Shown here piece after piece: positions 9,575-17,911 of a stretch of DNA of 64,000 bases. The translations under genes were made by a program, and so were the position numbers. Numbering within the stretch: the first letter of the stretch is position 1; each line of letters opens with the position of its first letter. The notes beneath the pieces were generated by a model that saw only the letters and a program-made list of their open reading frames with translations, was not told the origin of the DNA and made no database searches. The DNA is from Aurantimonas sp. 22II-16-19i (GTDB taxonomy: Bacteria; Pseudomonadota; Alphaproteobacteria; Rhizobiales; Rhizobiaceae): contig NZ_AQQS01000005.1 of assembly GCF_002088275.1 (NCBI RefSeq), forward strand, positions 62,001 through 126,000. Direction: 5' to 3'.

Positions 9575-10834
9575 ATGTCGGAGGGGCGTATCAGCCTGAT
9601 CGGCGGCTGCCTCGTCGCCATCGGCCCGATCTCCCTGGCGCTCTACACCCCGGCGATGCCGACGCTGGTCGCCGCCTTCGACACGTCGGAGGCTCTGGTG
9701 AAGCTGTCGCTGGCGGTCTACTTCGCCGGCTTCGCCTTTACCCAGTTGATCTGCGGCCCGCTCTCCGACGCCTATGGCCGCCGGATCACGGCGATCGCCT
9801 TCATGGTCATCTATCTCGCAGGCTCGATGCTGGCGGTGTTCGCGCCGACCATCGAGGTCGTCGTCTGGGCGCGGCTCCTGCAGGGAATCGGCGCGTCGGT
9901 CGGCGTCGCCACCGCGCGCGCCATCGTTCGCGACCAGTTCACCGGCGAGACCTCGTCGCGGATCATGAACACGATCGGGATCATCCTGGCGATCGGGCCG
10001 GCGGTCTCGCCCACCATCGGCGGCCTGATGCTGGACTTCGCCGGGTGGCATTCGCTGTTCCTCATGATGGCGGGATTCGGCCTCGCGCTGATCGGTGTGA
10101 CCATCGGCCTGATGCGCGAGACCATCGTGCCCGATCCCTCGCGGATCCGGCCGAAGGCGATCCTTTCCGCCTACCGGGAGCTTGCGACGAACCGGCACTT
10201 CCTCGCCACCAGCCTGACCGTCGCCGGCTCGGTCGGCGCCCTCTACACGCTGGCGACGGTGCTGCCCTTCGTCCTCATCGACGTCGCCGGCCTGACGCCG
10301 ACCGAGTACGGCGTCGGCATGCTCGCCCAGTCGGGAAGCTATCTCTGCGGCTCCATCGCGGCACGCTTCCTGATGGCGCGCTTCGGCGCCTACCGGCTGG
10401 TTCCGATCGGCCTCGGCCTGATCGGCATCGGCGCCGCGGCCATGGCCGTGTCGATCCAGCTCCTGCCGGTCAGCTACGTCTCGATCATGGGGCCGGTGGC
10501 GTTCTACGCCGTCGGGATCGCCCTGGTGATGCCGGCCATGACCACGGCCTCGCTGGCGCCGTTCCCGCACATGGCGGGTGCGGCGGCGGCGATGATGGGC
10601 TTCATCCAGATGGGTTCGGGCCTTCTCGGCGGCGCCATCTGCGCGCTGATCGGCGAGCCGGTGCTGGCGACGCAGATCGTCATTCCGCTCCTCGGTCTCC
10701 TCGCGATCGTGTCCTATCGCGTCTATCGCAGCCATCCGCATCTCGCCGAACCCGAGCCGCTGCCGCAGGTCCCGGCGCCGCCGATGCCGCGCGAGGGCCG
10801 GGGGAGAGGCAATAGCGACATTGAACGGCCGTGA
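9575..10834 (+). CDS. Bcr/CflA-family MFS drug exporter
   Basis: A 419-residue inner-membrane proton antiporter with about 12 membrane helices. The loop between helices 2 and 3 carries GPLSDAYGRRITA (the MFS G-x3-D-x2-GRR signature), and helix 4-5 has RLLQGIGASVGVATARAIVR, typical of the DHA1 Bcr/CflA group. ATG 9575 is used; a TTG at 9545 in the same frame is possible and neither has a clear ribosome-binding site. It follows the MarR gene by 176 bases, a common efflux arrangement. The substrate cannot be told from sequence. A second member of the same subfamily lies at 21546-22820. Confidence 0.9.
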   Translation: MSEGRISLIGGCLVAIGPISLALYTPAMPTLVAAFDTSEALVKLSLAVYFAGFAFTQLICGPLSDAYGRRITAIAFMVIYLAGSMLAVFAPTIEVVVWARLLQGIGASVGVATARAIVRDQFTGETSSRIMNTIGIILAIGPAVSPTIGGLMLDFAGWHSLFLMMAGFGLALIGVTIGLMRETIVPDPSRIRPKAILSAYRELATNRHFLATSLTVAGSVGALYTLATVLPFVLIDVAGLTPTEYGVGMLAQSGSYLCGSIAARFLMARFGAYRLVPIGLGLIGIGAAAMAVSIQLLPVSYVSIMGPVAFYAVGIALVMPAMTTASLAPFPHMAGAAAAMMGFIQMGSGLLGGAICALIGEPVLATQIVIPLLGLLAIVSYRVYRSHPHLAEPEPLPQVPAPPMPREGRGRGNSDIERP

Positions 10835-10927
10835 GCACGGTCGCGCTTTTGCGCGCAAGCCGGTAAACCTCTCTTCGCCTGCCGACGGGCGGGGCGCGAA
10901 TCCGAAACGATCCGGCCGGAGCATGCC

Positions 10928-12025
10928 ATGACTTCCACCGCACGCCGCCTGCGAATCCTCGTACTCTTCGGGGGGCGCTCGGCCGAGCACGAGGTCTCCG
11001 TCCGCTCGGCGACGAATGTGATGGCGGCGCTCGATCCCGCCCGATACGAGCCGCTCCCGGTGTTCGTGACGCGCGATGGACGCTGGCTGCTGGCCAGCTT
11101 CGAGACCGGCGTGCTGGCGATCCCGGAAGCGGGGACGCAGCTCTGCCTCGTACCGGGCGGCCGGGGACGGGCGGTCGGCATTGCCGCGGACGGCGGCATG
11201 GCGCCACTGCCGGCGATCGACGTGGTCTTTCCGGTGCTGCACGGTCTGCCCGGCGAGGACGGCGCGGTCCAGGGCCTCTGCGAGGTTGCGATGGTGCCGC
11301 TCGCCGGATGTGGCATTCTCGGCTCTGCGACCGCCCTCGACAAGGACATCGCCAAGCGGCTGTTGCGCGATGCCGGGATCCCGGTGGCACGGTCCGTGAC
11401 GATCCGGGCCGGCGCGGTGCCGGACTTCGCGGCACTGGAAGCCGAGCTCGGCCTGCCGATCTTCCTCAAGCCGGCGCGGCAGGGATCCTCGGTCGGTGTG
11501 CGCAAGGTGAAGGCCGCCGAGGAATTTTCCGGCGCGCTGGAAGAAGGCTTCCGCCACGACGCCAAGCTCCTCGCCGAGGAATTCGTCGCCGGCCGCGAGA
11601 TCGAGTTCGCCGTGCTGGAGGCGCCGGACGGCAGCCTGTTCGTCTCGCGGGCGGGCGAGATCGTCCCCGCCGGTGTCCATGGCTTCTACAGCTACGACGC
11701 CAAATACGTCGATACCGACGGCGCGGCGCTGATCGTCCCCGCCGAGCTGCCGCCGGAGGTCGAGGCCAAGCTGAGGGACCTGGCGGCGGACGCCTTCCGC
11801 GCCCTCGGTTGCGACGCCATGGCGAGGGTCGACTTCTTCCTGACCGAAGACCTGCAGCCGCTGGTCAACGAGCTGAACACCATCCCCGGCTTCACCGACA
11901 TCAGCATGTACGCCAAGGTGATGGCGGCGAGCGGCGTGCCCTATGCCGAGGTGATCGACCGGCTGGTCGAACATGGCCTGAAGCGCGCCGAGCAGACAAT
12001 CGGCGAGGCGCCGGACCAGCACTGA
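10928..12025 (+). CDS. ddl: D-alanine--D-alanine ligase (long form, ATP-grasp)
   Basis: A 365-residue cytosolic ATP-grasp enzyme that joins two D-alanines for peptidoglycan. Visible features are LFGGRSAEHEVSVRSA at the N terminus, FPVLHGLPGEDGAVQG, the KPARQGSSVGV ATP-binding loop and the metal-binding ELNTIPGFTDISMYAK end. Its length is of the DdlA type, longer than the ddlB product at 36606-37529 (307 residues), so the window holds two paralogues. It is outside any wall cluster, between an exporter and an acyl-CoA dehydrogenase gene. A D-Ala-D-Lac or other specificity cannot be excluded without active-site comparison. Confidence 0.92.
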   Translation: MTSTARRLRILVLFGGRSAEHEVSVRSATNVMAALDPARYEPLPVFVTRDGRWLLASFETGVLAIPEAGTQLCLVPGGRGRAVGIAADGGMAPLPAIDVVFPVLHGLPGEDGAVQGLCEVAMVPLAGCGILGSATALDKDIAKRLLRDAGIPVARSVTIRAGAVPDFAALEAELGLPIFLKPARQGSSVGVRKVKAAEEFSGALEEGFRHDAKLLAEEFVAGREIEFAVLEAPDGSLFVSRAGEIVPAGVHGFYSYDAKYVDTDGAALIVPAELPPEVEAKLRDLAADAFRALGCDAMARVDFFLTEDLQPLVNELNTIPGFTDISMYAKVMAASGVPYAEVIDRLVEHGLKRAEQTIGEAPDQH

Positions 12026-12218
12026 TCCGGGCGCCGGCCGGTCGGGTGGATCTCAGTCACGCTCGATCGCTCCCCTCGGCACGAAGTGCGCAGGGCCTAT
12101 CTTGCTTGCTTGCGCCAGGAAGCGACGCAAGCCGCAGCGACCGGGCCGGCCCGCCGAGGTCGGCCCGCCGGCCGGGGCTCCGCCCGGCGACTTGAACGAA
12201 CATGGGAGGAATGCCGCG

Positions 12219-13358
12219 ATGGACTTTGCACTCTCGGACGAGCAACAGCAGATCTTCACGATGGCGCGGGATTTCGCCACCGAGAAGATGGCGCCTTTCG
12301 CCGATGCCTGGGAGGCGGAGAAACGCCTGCCGCGCGACGTGCTCGAAGAGCTGGCCGGCCTCGGCATGGCGGCGATCTATGTGCGCGACGACTACGGTTC
12401 CGGGCTCTCCCGCCTCGACGCGGCGCTGATCTTCGAGGCGCTGTCCTATGGCGACCCGTCGGTCTCGGCCTTCCTGTCGATCCACAACATGGTCGGCTGG
12501 ATGGTCGACAGCTTCGGCAGCGAGGAGCTGAGGGCCGAATGGCTGCCGAAGCTCTGCAGCATGCAGGCGATCGGCAGCTATTGCCTGACCGAGCCGGGCT
12601 CGGGTTCCGACGCGGCGGCGCTGCGCACGAGCGCGAAGGCGGATGGCGACGGCTACGTCCTCAACGGTACCAAGAGCTTCATCTCCGGCGCCGGGTTCTC
12701 CGACCTCTATCTCGTCATGGCGCGCACCGGCGAAGCCGGCGCCAGGGGCGTCTCGGCCTTCCTCGTGGAAAACGGCACGCCGGGCCTGTCCTTCGGGGCG
12801 CAGGAGCGGAAGATGGGGTGGATCGCCCAGCCGACCGCCGAGGTGCGCCTCGAGGATTGCCGGGTTCCCGCCGGCTCTCTGCTCGGCGAGGCGGGCAGGG
12901 GCTTTGCCTATGCGATGATGGGCCTCGACGGCGGCCGGCTGAACATCGCCGCCTGCGCCCTCGGTGCCGCCCAGGCCGCCCTCGACAAGACGATCGTCTA
13001 CATGCGCGACCGCAAGGCCTTCGGAAAGTCGCTGACCGAGTTCCAGGCGCTGCAGTTTCGCCTCGCCGACATGGAGACCGAGCTCCAGGCGGCGCGGGTC
13101 TTCCTGCGTCAGGCCGCCTGGAAGCTCGACCAGAAGGCACCGGATGCCACGAGGTTCTGCGCCATGGCCAAGCGCTTCGTCACCGATGCGAGCTTCGAGG
13201 TCGCCAACATGGCCCTGCAGCTGCACGGCGGCTACGGCTATCTCGCCGACTACGGCATCGAGAAGATCGTCCGCGACCTGCGCGTCCACCAGATCCTCGA
13301 GGGCACCAACGAGATCATGCGGTTGATCGTGGCGCGGGATCTTCTGGCCCAGCGGTGA
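12219..13358 (+). CDS. Acyl-CoA dehydrogenase, isobutyryl-CoA dehydrogenase-like
   Basis: A 379-residue FAD enzyme that oxidises acyl-CoA at the alpha-beta bond and passes electrons to electron-transfer flavoprotein. Features: N-terminal FALSDEQQQIFTMARDFA, the FAD/substrate segment YCLTEPGSGSDAAAL, DRKAFGKSLTEFQALQF, and the C-terminal QILEGTNEIMR, in which Glu of EGT is the likely catalytic base. The sequence looks most like the short/branched-chain group (valine degradation), but no other valine genes are adjacent. ATG 12219 follows GGGAGGA at 12204-12210. The substrate call is moderate. Confidence 0.9.
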   Translation: MDFALSDEQQQIFTMARDFATEKMAPFADAWEAEKRLPRDVLEELAGLGMAAIYVRDDYGSGLSRLDAALIFEALSYGDPSVSAFLSIHNMVGWMVDSFGSEELRAEWLPKLCSMQAIGSYCLTEPGSGSDAAALRTSAKADGDGYVLNGTKSFISGAGFSDLYLVMARTGEAGARGVSAFLVENGTPGLSFGAQERKMGWIAQPTAEVRLEDCRVPAGSLLGEAGRGFAYAMMGLDGGRLNIAACALGAAQAALDKTIVYMRDRKAFGKSLTEFQALQFRLADMETELQAARVFLRQAAWKLDQKAPDATRFCAMAKRFVTDASFEVANMALQLHGGYGYLADYGIEKIVRDLRVHQILEGTNEIMRLIVARDLLAQR

Positions 13359-13524
13359 CGAGGCGAATCGCTCGCCCCGCGCCGAAAGCTGCCAATGCCT
13401 CCGCGTCAAGGCCTCGACGGGCGCATCAGTGGGGATATATTTCCGCGCAGAGGGGAATCTGCAATAGTTTTGCCACAAGGTGGCGCAATTCGTAGTGCTC
13501 TCGAAAGCTGCGGTCGCTAGGGGA

Positions 13525-14994
13525 ATGGGACCGCATGCGGCAGTCGAGAGTTGGGGGTCGTTCGACTTGAAAAGCCGTCATTGGATCGTTCCGTCGCTTG
13601 CAGCCGTCCTTGGGGGGATCGGCTACGGGGTCGCGCAGAACCTGCCGGCCGGCGACGCGTCCAGCTCGGCCGCACCGGCGCTGGCCGAGGCCGGCGAAGG
13701 CGTGGTCGCGGCGAAGGTTACGGGCGACCGCGTGTCGCTCGGCTATCGTCGCAAGGGCGATCAGGATTTCGCCGAGGTGACGGTCTCGACCGTCGAGCCG
13801 TTCCAGGACGCGATGACGGTGGACAGGCAGATCGCCGAGGCGGTCGCCGCGGATGCCGCTGCTCCGGCGGCGGCGCGGATCGCCGGTCAAACGGCCCTTG
13901 CCCCGGCCGGTTCCGCCAGCCGGAGTGAAACCGGTGCCGCAGCCTTCCTGACCAAGGTCGCCGCAGCCGGTGACGCCGCCGCATCGGCCGTCGCCGCGAG
14001 TTCCGACGAGACCGCTCCCGCCTTCGAGACGACCCCGCTGTCGAAGCGTCTCTTCGACGCCGAGCAGCCGGAGTGGCAGTCCCGTTTCTTCGCAGACAAT
14101 CCGCTGGTCGGCGGGATCTTCCAGAGCGACGGCAATCCATCGGACGCCGCGGCGCTGATCGGCGCGGCGAGATCGGCCCGCTACGTCCTTCTCGGCGAGA
14201 AGCACGACAATCCGGACCATCACCGGCTGCAGAGCGACATCGTCGCCAATCTCGCCGACACTTCTGCCGATCTGTCATTGGTGTTCGAGATGATTCCCCA
14301 GCGCCTGGACAGTGTCGTGTCCGCCTTCGGAACGGAGCGGGGCGCGTCCATCGATCTCGAAGGTCTCGCCAATCGGCTGGAATGGTCCGAGCGCGGCTGG
14401 CCGGACTTCTCGATGTATCGCCCCCTGTTCGAGACGGCCAGACATCATGGTCTCGCCGTCGAGGCTGGCAATCTCGACCGCAGCGTCGTCAGTTCGATCG
14501 TGGCCAATGGCGTTTCGAGCCTGTCGCCCGAGGAGCGCGCGCGCCTCTCGCTCGATATCGATGCCGATCTGGCGATGGTCGCCGACCTCACGGACGAAGT
14601 CCGCACTTCCCATTGCGGCCTGATGCCGGAAGGCTCGATCGCGCCGATGGTGGACGCCCAGCGCGCCCGCGACGGGGCGCTCGCCGCTGCCATGCAGGAC
14701 GCGGCCAAGGACGGCGACACCGCCGTCCTGATCGCCGGCTACGGCCATGTGCGCAACGATCGCGGCGTGCCCGCGCTCCTGGAGCGCAAGGACCCGGACG
14801 CCGCCACGGTCTCTGTGCGGATGATGGAAGTCGAGGGTGAGGATGGTGCGGTCGCCGATTACGGCCTGACCGCCGAGGCGCCGGCTCCCTACGACTTCAC
14901 GATCTTTACCCCGCGCCTCAGCATCGACGACCCGTGCGAGACCCTGCGCGCCAGGTTGCCGGCGCCGGCCAAAGACGCGGCCGCGGCCGACTGA
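13525..14994 (+). CDS. ChaN-family (haem/iron-regulated) protein with long N-terminal extension
   Basis: About 489 residues. The C-terminal 300 match the ChaN/TIKI-like fold: YVLLGEKHDNPDHHRLQ, FEMIPQRLD, WPDFSMYRPLFETA and an IAGYGHVRNDRGVP end. ChaN proteins are haem-binding or iron-regulated envelope proteins. The first part contains a hydrophobic signal-like segment (HWIVPSLAAVLGGIGYGVA) and a 180-residue Ala-rich region absent from short ChaN proteins. There is no lipobox. The start is uncertain: GTG 13480, ATG 13525 and TTG 13567 are all in frame, and TTG 13567 (GGGGG at 13552) would give the neatest signal peptide. No iron-uptake genes are adjacent. Confidence 0.72.
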   Translation: MGPHAAVESWGSFDLKSRHWIVPSLAAVLGGIGYGVAQNLPAGDASSSAAPALAEAGEGVVAAKVTGDRVSLGYRRKGDQDFAEVTVSTVEPFQDAMTVDRQIAEAVAADAAAPAAARIAGQTALAPAGSASRSETGAAAFLTKVAAAGDAAASAVAASSDETAPAFETTPLSKRLFDAEQPEWQSRFFADNPLVGGIFQSDGNPSDAAALIGAARSARYVLLGEKHDNPDHHRLQSDIVANLADTSADLSLVFEMIPQRLDSVVSAFGTERGASIDLEGLANRLEWSERGWPDFSMYRPLFETARHHGLAVEAGNLDRSVVSSIVANGVSSLSPEERARLSLDIDADLAMVADLTDEVRTSHCGLMPEGSIAPMVDAQRARDGALAAAMQDAAKDGDTAVLIAGYGHVRNDRGVPALLERKDPDAATVSVRMMEVEGEDGAVADYGLTAEAPAPYDFTIFTPRLSIDDPCETLRARLPAPAKDAAAAD

Positions 14995-15234
14995 ACCGTC
15001 GCTCCAGGCGGTCGCGCCACGGCCATGGGCGGGGCAACGCTGTCGCCTGGGCGCAGTGTCGCCTGCGACGAGACTTCATCTTCCAGAACGCCGGCGCCTG
15101 TCACGGCGCCTTCAGGGCCTATCGGGACCCCGCAGGCGGATGCGCCGGAATAACGGGGTGTCGCGGCGTATCGCCGTGTTCCCGAACCTTTGGCACGACG
15201 ATCCCGTCTTCTGGTGCGGGATCGCCGCGGCGGC

Positions 15235-16431
15235 TCACGCCGCGCGGAGGGCGCCCGCGATGTCGTCCCACAGGTCTTCGACGTCTTCGAGCCCGATCGA
15301 CAGGCGCACCAGGCCGTCGTCGATGCCGAGTTCCGCCCGCGCTTCCGTCGTCAGGTTCTTGTGGGTGGTCGTCGCGGGATGGGTGACGAGGCTCTTGGCG
15401 TCGCCGAGATTGTTGGAGATCAGGATGATCTCCAACGCGTTGAGGAAGCGGAAGGCCGCTGGCTTGCCGCCGGTGACGTTGAAGGCGATGAGGGTCGAGC
15501 CGGCCGCCATCTGGCGCCTGGCGATCGCATGATCGGGATGGTCCTCGCGGCCGGGATAGAGGACGCGGGCGATCTTCGGCTGTTCGGCGAGGCGGTCGGC
15601 GATGGTCGCGGCGGCGGCGGTCTGGTGGGCGACGCGCAGGGGCAGGGTCTCGAGGCCCTTCAGGAGGGTCCAGGCGTTGAACGGCGACAGCGCCGGGCCG
15701 GTGTGGCGGTAGAAGTCGTGGAGGTTCTCGTCGATCCACTGCTTCGACGACAGGACGACGCCGCCAAGGCAGCGGCCCTGGCCGTCGATGTGCTTGGTCG
15801 CGGAATAGACCACGACGTCGGCCCCCAGCGTCAGCGGCTTCTGGTGGATCGGCGTCGCGAAGACGTTGTCGACGACCAGCGTCGCCCCGGCCGCATGGGC
15901 GATCTCGGCGACGGCGGCGATGTCGATCACCTCCAGCGTCGGGTTGGTCGGCGTCTCCATGAAGAAGACCTTGGTGTTCGGCTGCACCGCCCTCTGCCAC
16001 TGGTCGAGGTCGCGGCCGTCGACGAGGGTGCAGGAGACGCCGCAGCGCGCCATCACCGTCTCGACCACGTAGCGGCAGGAGCCGAACAGGGCTCTCGCGG
16101 CGACGATGTGATCGCCGGCCTTCACCTGGCACTGGATGGCGGAGGCGACGGCGGCCATGCCGGAGGCGGTGCCGCGAGCGTCCTCGGCGCCTTCCAGCGC
16201 CATCATCCGCTCCTCGAACATGCGGGTGGTCGGATTGGCGTAGCGCGAATAGATGAAGCCGGGCTCCTCGCCCTTGAAGCGGGCTTCGGCAGCTTCCGCC
16301 GTGGCGTAGACGAAGCCCTGCGTCAGGAACAGCGCCTCCGAGGTTTCCCCGAAGTTCGAGCGCGTCGTGCCGCCATGGACCATCAGGGTGGCGGGCTTCA
16401 GGGGCTTCTTCTCGTCATCGCGCTTCAGCAT
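15235..16431 (-). CDS. metZ: O-succinylhomoserine sulfhydrylase
   Basis: A 398-residue PLP enzyme of the Cys/Met metabolism family that makes homocysteine from O-succinylhomoserine and sulfide. The PLP lysine is in YSATKHIDGQGR, with YSRYANPTTRMFEERMMALE and ETPTNPTLEVIDI as further family motifs. The SATKHIDGQGR form is typical of MetZ rather than MetB/MetC. ATG 16431 is chosen because the region above it is a riboswitch and terminator. A SAM-II aptamer and intrinsic terminator in the leader should shut expression off when SAM is high. It is a single-gene unit. Confidence 0.94.
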   Translation of the reverse strand: MLKRDDEKKPLKPATLMVHGGTTRSNFGETSEALFLTQGFVYATAEAAEARFKGEEPGFIYSRYANPTTRMFEERMMALEGAEDARGTASGMAAVASAIQCQVKAGDHIVAARALFGSCRYVVETVMARCGVSCTLVDGRDLDQWQRAVQPNTKVFFMETPTNPTLEVIDIAAVAEIAHAAGATLVVDNVFATPIHQKPLTLGADVVVYSATKHIDGQGRCLGGVVLSSKQWIDENLHDFYRHTGPALSPFNAWTLLKGLETLPLRVAHQTAAAATIADRLAEQPKIARVLYPGREDHPDHAIARRQMAAGSTLIAFNVTGGKPAAFRFLNALEIILISNNLGDAKSLVTHPATTTHKNLTTEARAELGIDDGLVRLSIGLEDVEDLWDDIAGALRAA

Positions 16432-16449
16432 GCTTTGTCTCCGAACAGC

Positions 16450-16484
16450 AAAAAACCGGCTCTTGCGATCTCGCAATGCCGGTT
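16450..16484 (-). terminator. Leader terminator of the metZ SAM-II riboswitch
   Basis: On the minus strand AACCGGC and GCCGGTT (forward 16478-16484 and 16454-16460) close a stem containing a second perfect stem TTGCGA/TCGCAA, followed by a run of T (forward A run at 16450-16455). It lies between the aptamer and the metZ start, as expected for transcriptional attenuation. Confidence 0.8.
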
Positions 16485-16510
16485 CGAAAGAACGTCCTCG
16501 TCTTCGGATC

Positions 16511-16567
16511 GGCCCTTTAGCGAGTTGTTTTACGTGGCTGCAAGCCGGCCGGCCAAATCACCACCAT
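16511..16567 (-). ncRNA. SAM-II riboswitch aptamer upstream of metZ
   Basis: Read on the minus strand, the region contains GGTGGTGATTTGGCCG, then CTTGCAGCCACG, then CTCGCTAAAGGG. These are the three conserved blocks of the SAM-II (metA-type) pseudoknot, in the right order and spacing. SAM-II riboswitches control methionine genes, including metZ, in alphaproteobacteria. SAM binding should favour the downstream terminator at 16450-16484. The call rests on motif recognition by eye. Confidence 0.88.
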
Positions 16568-16662
16568 GGCTTTGCAAATAGCTGCGATGCGGTTAGGCGT
16601 CAATCGGTGAAAAATCGGGATGCCGCTGGGCGGCCCGGAAACGACGAGAGGACGGACCGACG

Positions 16663-17757
16663 GTGAGCGGCGGCATGTTGCAGGGGATCCTGCCGGATCG
16701 GGAGATCGCGGCGCTGTTCGAGGCGGGTGCGCTGATCGCGCCGCGCGAGCGTGACGGCGACCAGATCCAGCCGGCCTCGCTCGACCTGCGGCTCGGCCCC
16801 GTCGCCTACAGGGTGCGGGCGAGCTTCCTGCCGGGCGGCGGCCATTCGGTCGAGGCCAAGCTGGAGCGCTTCGCCCTCCACGAATTCAGCCTGTCCGGCG
16901 GCGCCGTGCTGGAGACCGGCTGCGTCTACGTCGTGCCGCTGCTCGAGCGGCTCGCCCTGCCGGACCACGTCAGGGCGACGGCCAATCCGAAATCCTCCAC
17001 CGGCCGGCTCGACATCTTCACCCGTGTCCTCGCCGACAACGCCCAGGAATTCGACAAGGTGCCGGCGGGCTATCACGGGCCGCTCTATCTGGAGATCTCG
17101 CCGCGCACCTTTCCGATCCTGGTGCGCGAGGGCTCGCGCCTGTCGCAGATCCGCTTCCGCTGCGGCGAGCCGACGCTCTCGCTATCGGAGCTGACGGCGC
17201 TGCACGAGCGGGTCCGGCTGACCTCCGGCGAGAACGCCAACATCTCGGGCGCGGGCATCGCGCTGTCGATCGATCTCTCCGGCGTCCCCGGCAGCCTCGT
17301 CGGCTATCGCGGCAAGCGCCATACCGGCCTCGTCGACGTCGACAGGCGGGCAGCCTATCCGCTCGCCGAATACTGGGAGCCGATCACCCGGCGCGGTGCC
17401 GGCGAACTGGTCCTCGATCCGGACGAATTCTACATCCTCGTCTCCAAGGAGGCGGTCCACGTGCCGCCGGACCACGCCGCCGAGATGACGCCCTTCGACC
17501 CGCTGGTCGGCGAGTTCCGGGTGCATTACGCTGGTTTCTTCGATCCGGGCTTCGGCCATTCGGCCGCCGGCGGCGCGGGCAGCCGGGCGGTTCTGGAAGT
17601 GCGCAGCCACGACGTGCCATTCATCCTCGAGGACGGCCAGATCGTCGGCCGGCTCGTCTATGAGCGTATGGCGGCGGTGCCCGATCGTCTCTACGGGGCG
17701 GCGCTTTCCTCCAACTACCAGGCCCAGGGTCTGAAGCTGTCGAAGCATTTCGCCTGA
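16663..17757 (+). CDS. 2'-deoxycytidine 5'-triphosphate deaminase, double-domain type
   Basis: A 364-residue enzyme of the dUTPase/dCTP-deaminase superfamily, forming dUTP for thymidylate synthesis. The protein is about twice the usual Dcd length. The first half carries the recognisable QIQPASLDLRLG and ANPKSSTGRLDIFTRVLAD motifs; the second half (EFYILVSKEAVHVPPDHAAE and FDPGFGHSAAGGAGS) is a second dUTPase-like fold. Such 360-residue forms are common in alphaproteobacteria. The GTG start at 16663 is 10 bases past AGAGGA; ATG 16675 is an alternative. It is divergent from metZ. Confidence 0.85.
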   Translation: MSGGMLQGILPDREIAALFEAGALIAPRERDGDQIQPASLDLRLGPVAYRVRASFLPGGGHSVEAKLERFALHEFSLSGGAVLETGCVYVVPLLERLALPDHVRATANPKSSTGRLDIFTRVLADNAQEFDKVPAGYHGPLYLEISPRTFPILVREGSRLSQIRFRCGEPTLSLSELTALHERVRLTSGENANISGAGIALSIDLSGVPGSLVGYRGKRHTGLVDVDRRAAYPLAEYWEPITRRGAGELVLDPDEFYILVSKEAVHVPPDHAAEMTPFDPLVGEFRVHYAGFFDPGFGHSAAGGAGSRAVLEVRSHDVPFILEDGQIVGRLVYERMAAVPDRLYGAALSSNYQAQGLKLSKHFA

Positions 17758-17911
17758 CGCTCACCCTCGTCGGTGAGATAGGAGCCACTGCAGGAAAAGT
17801 TGCAGGAAGGTCGCTTCGGCCGTTCATCGTCAGGACCGGCGCAGACTCGGCTTGACTGCCACGGCCACGGGCGTATCGCCGCAGGCAGGTCGAAAAACAG
17901 GAAGCATCACC

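Noticed and set aside
15093-15110. GGCGCC-TGTCAC-GGCGCC palindrome between the ChaN-like gene and metZ
   Set aside because: No T run follows in either direction and the stem is short; not reported as a terminator.
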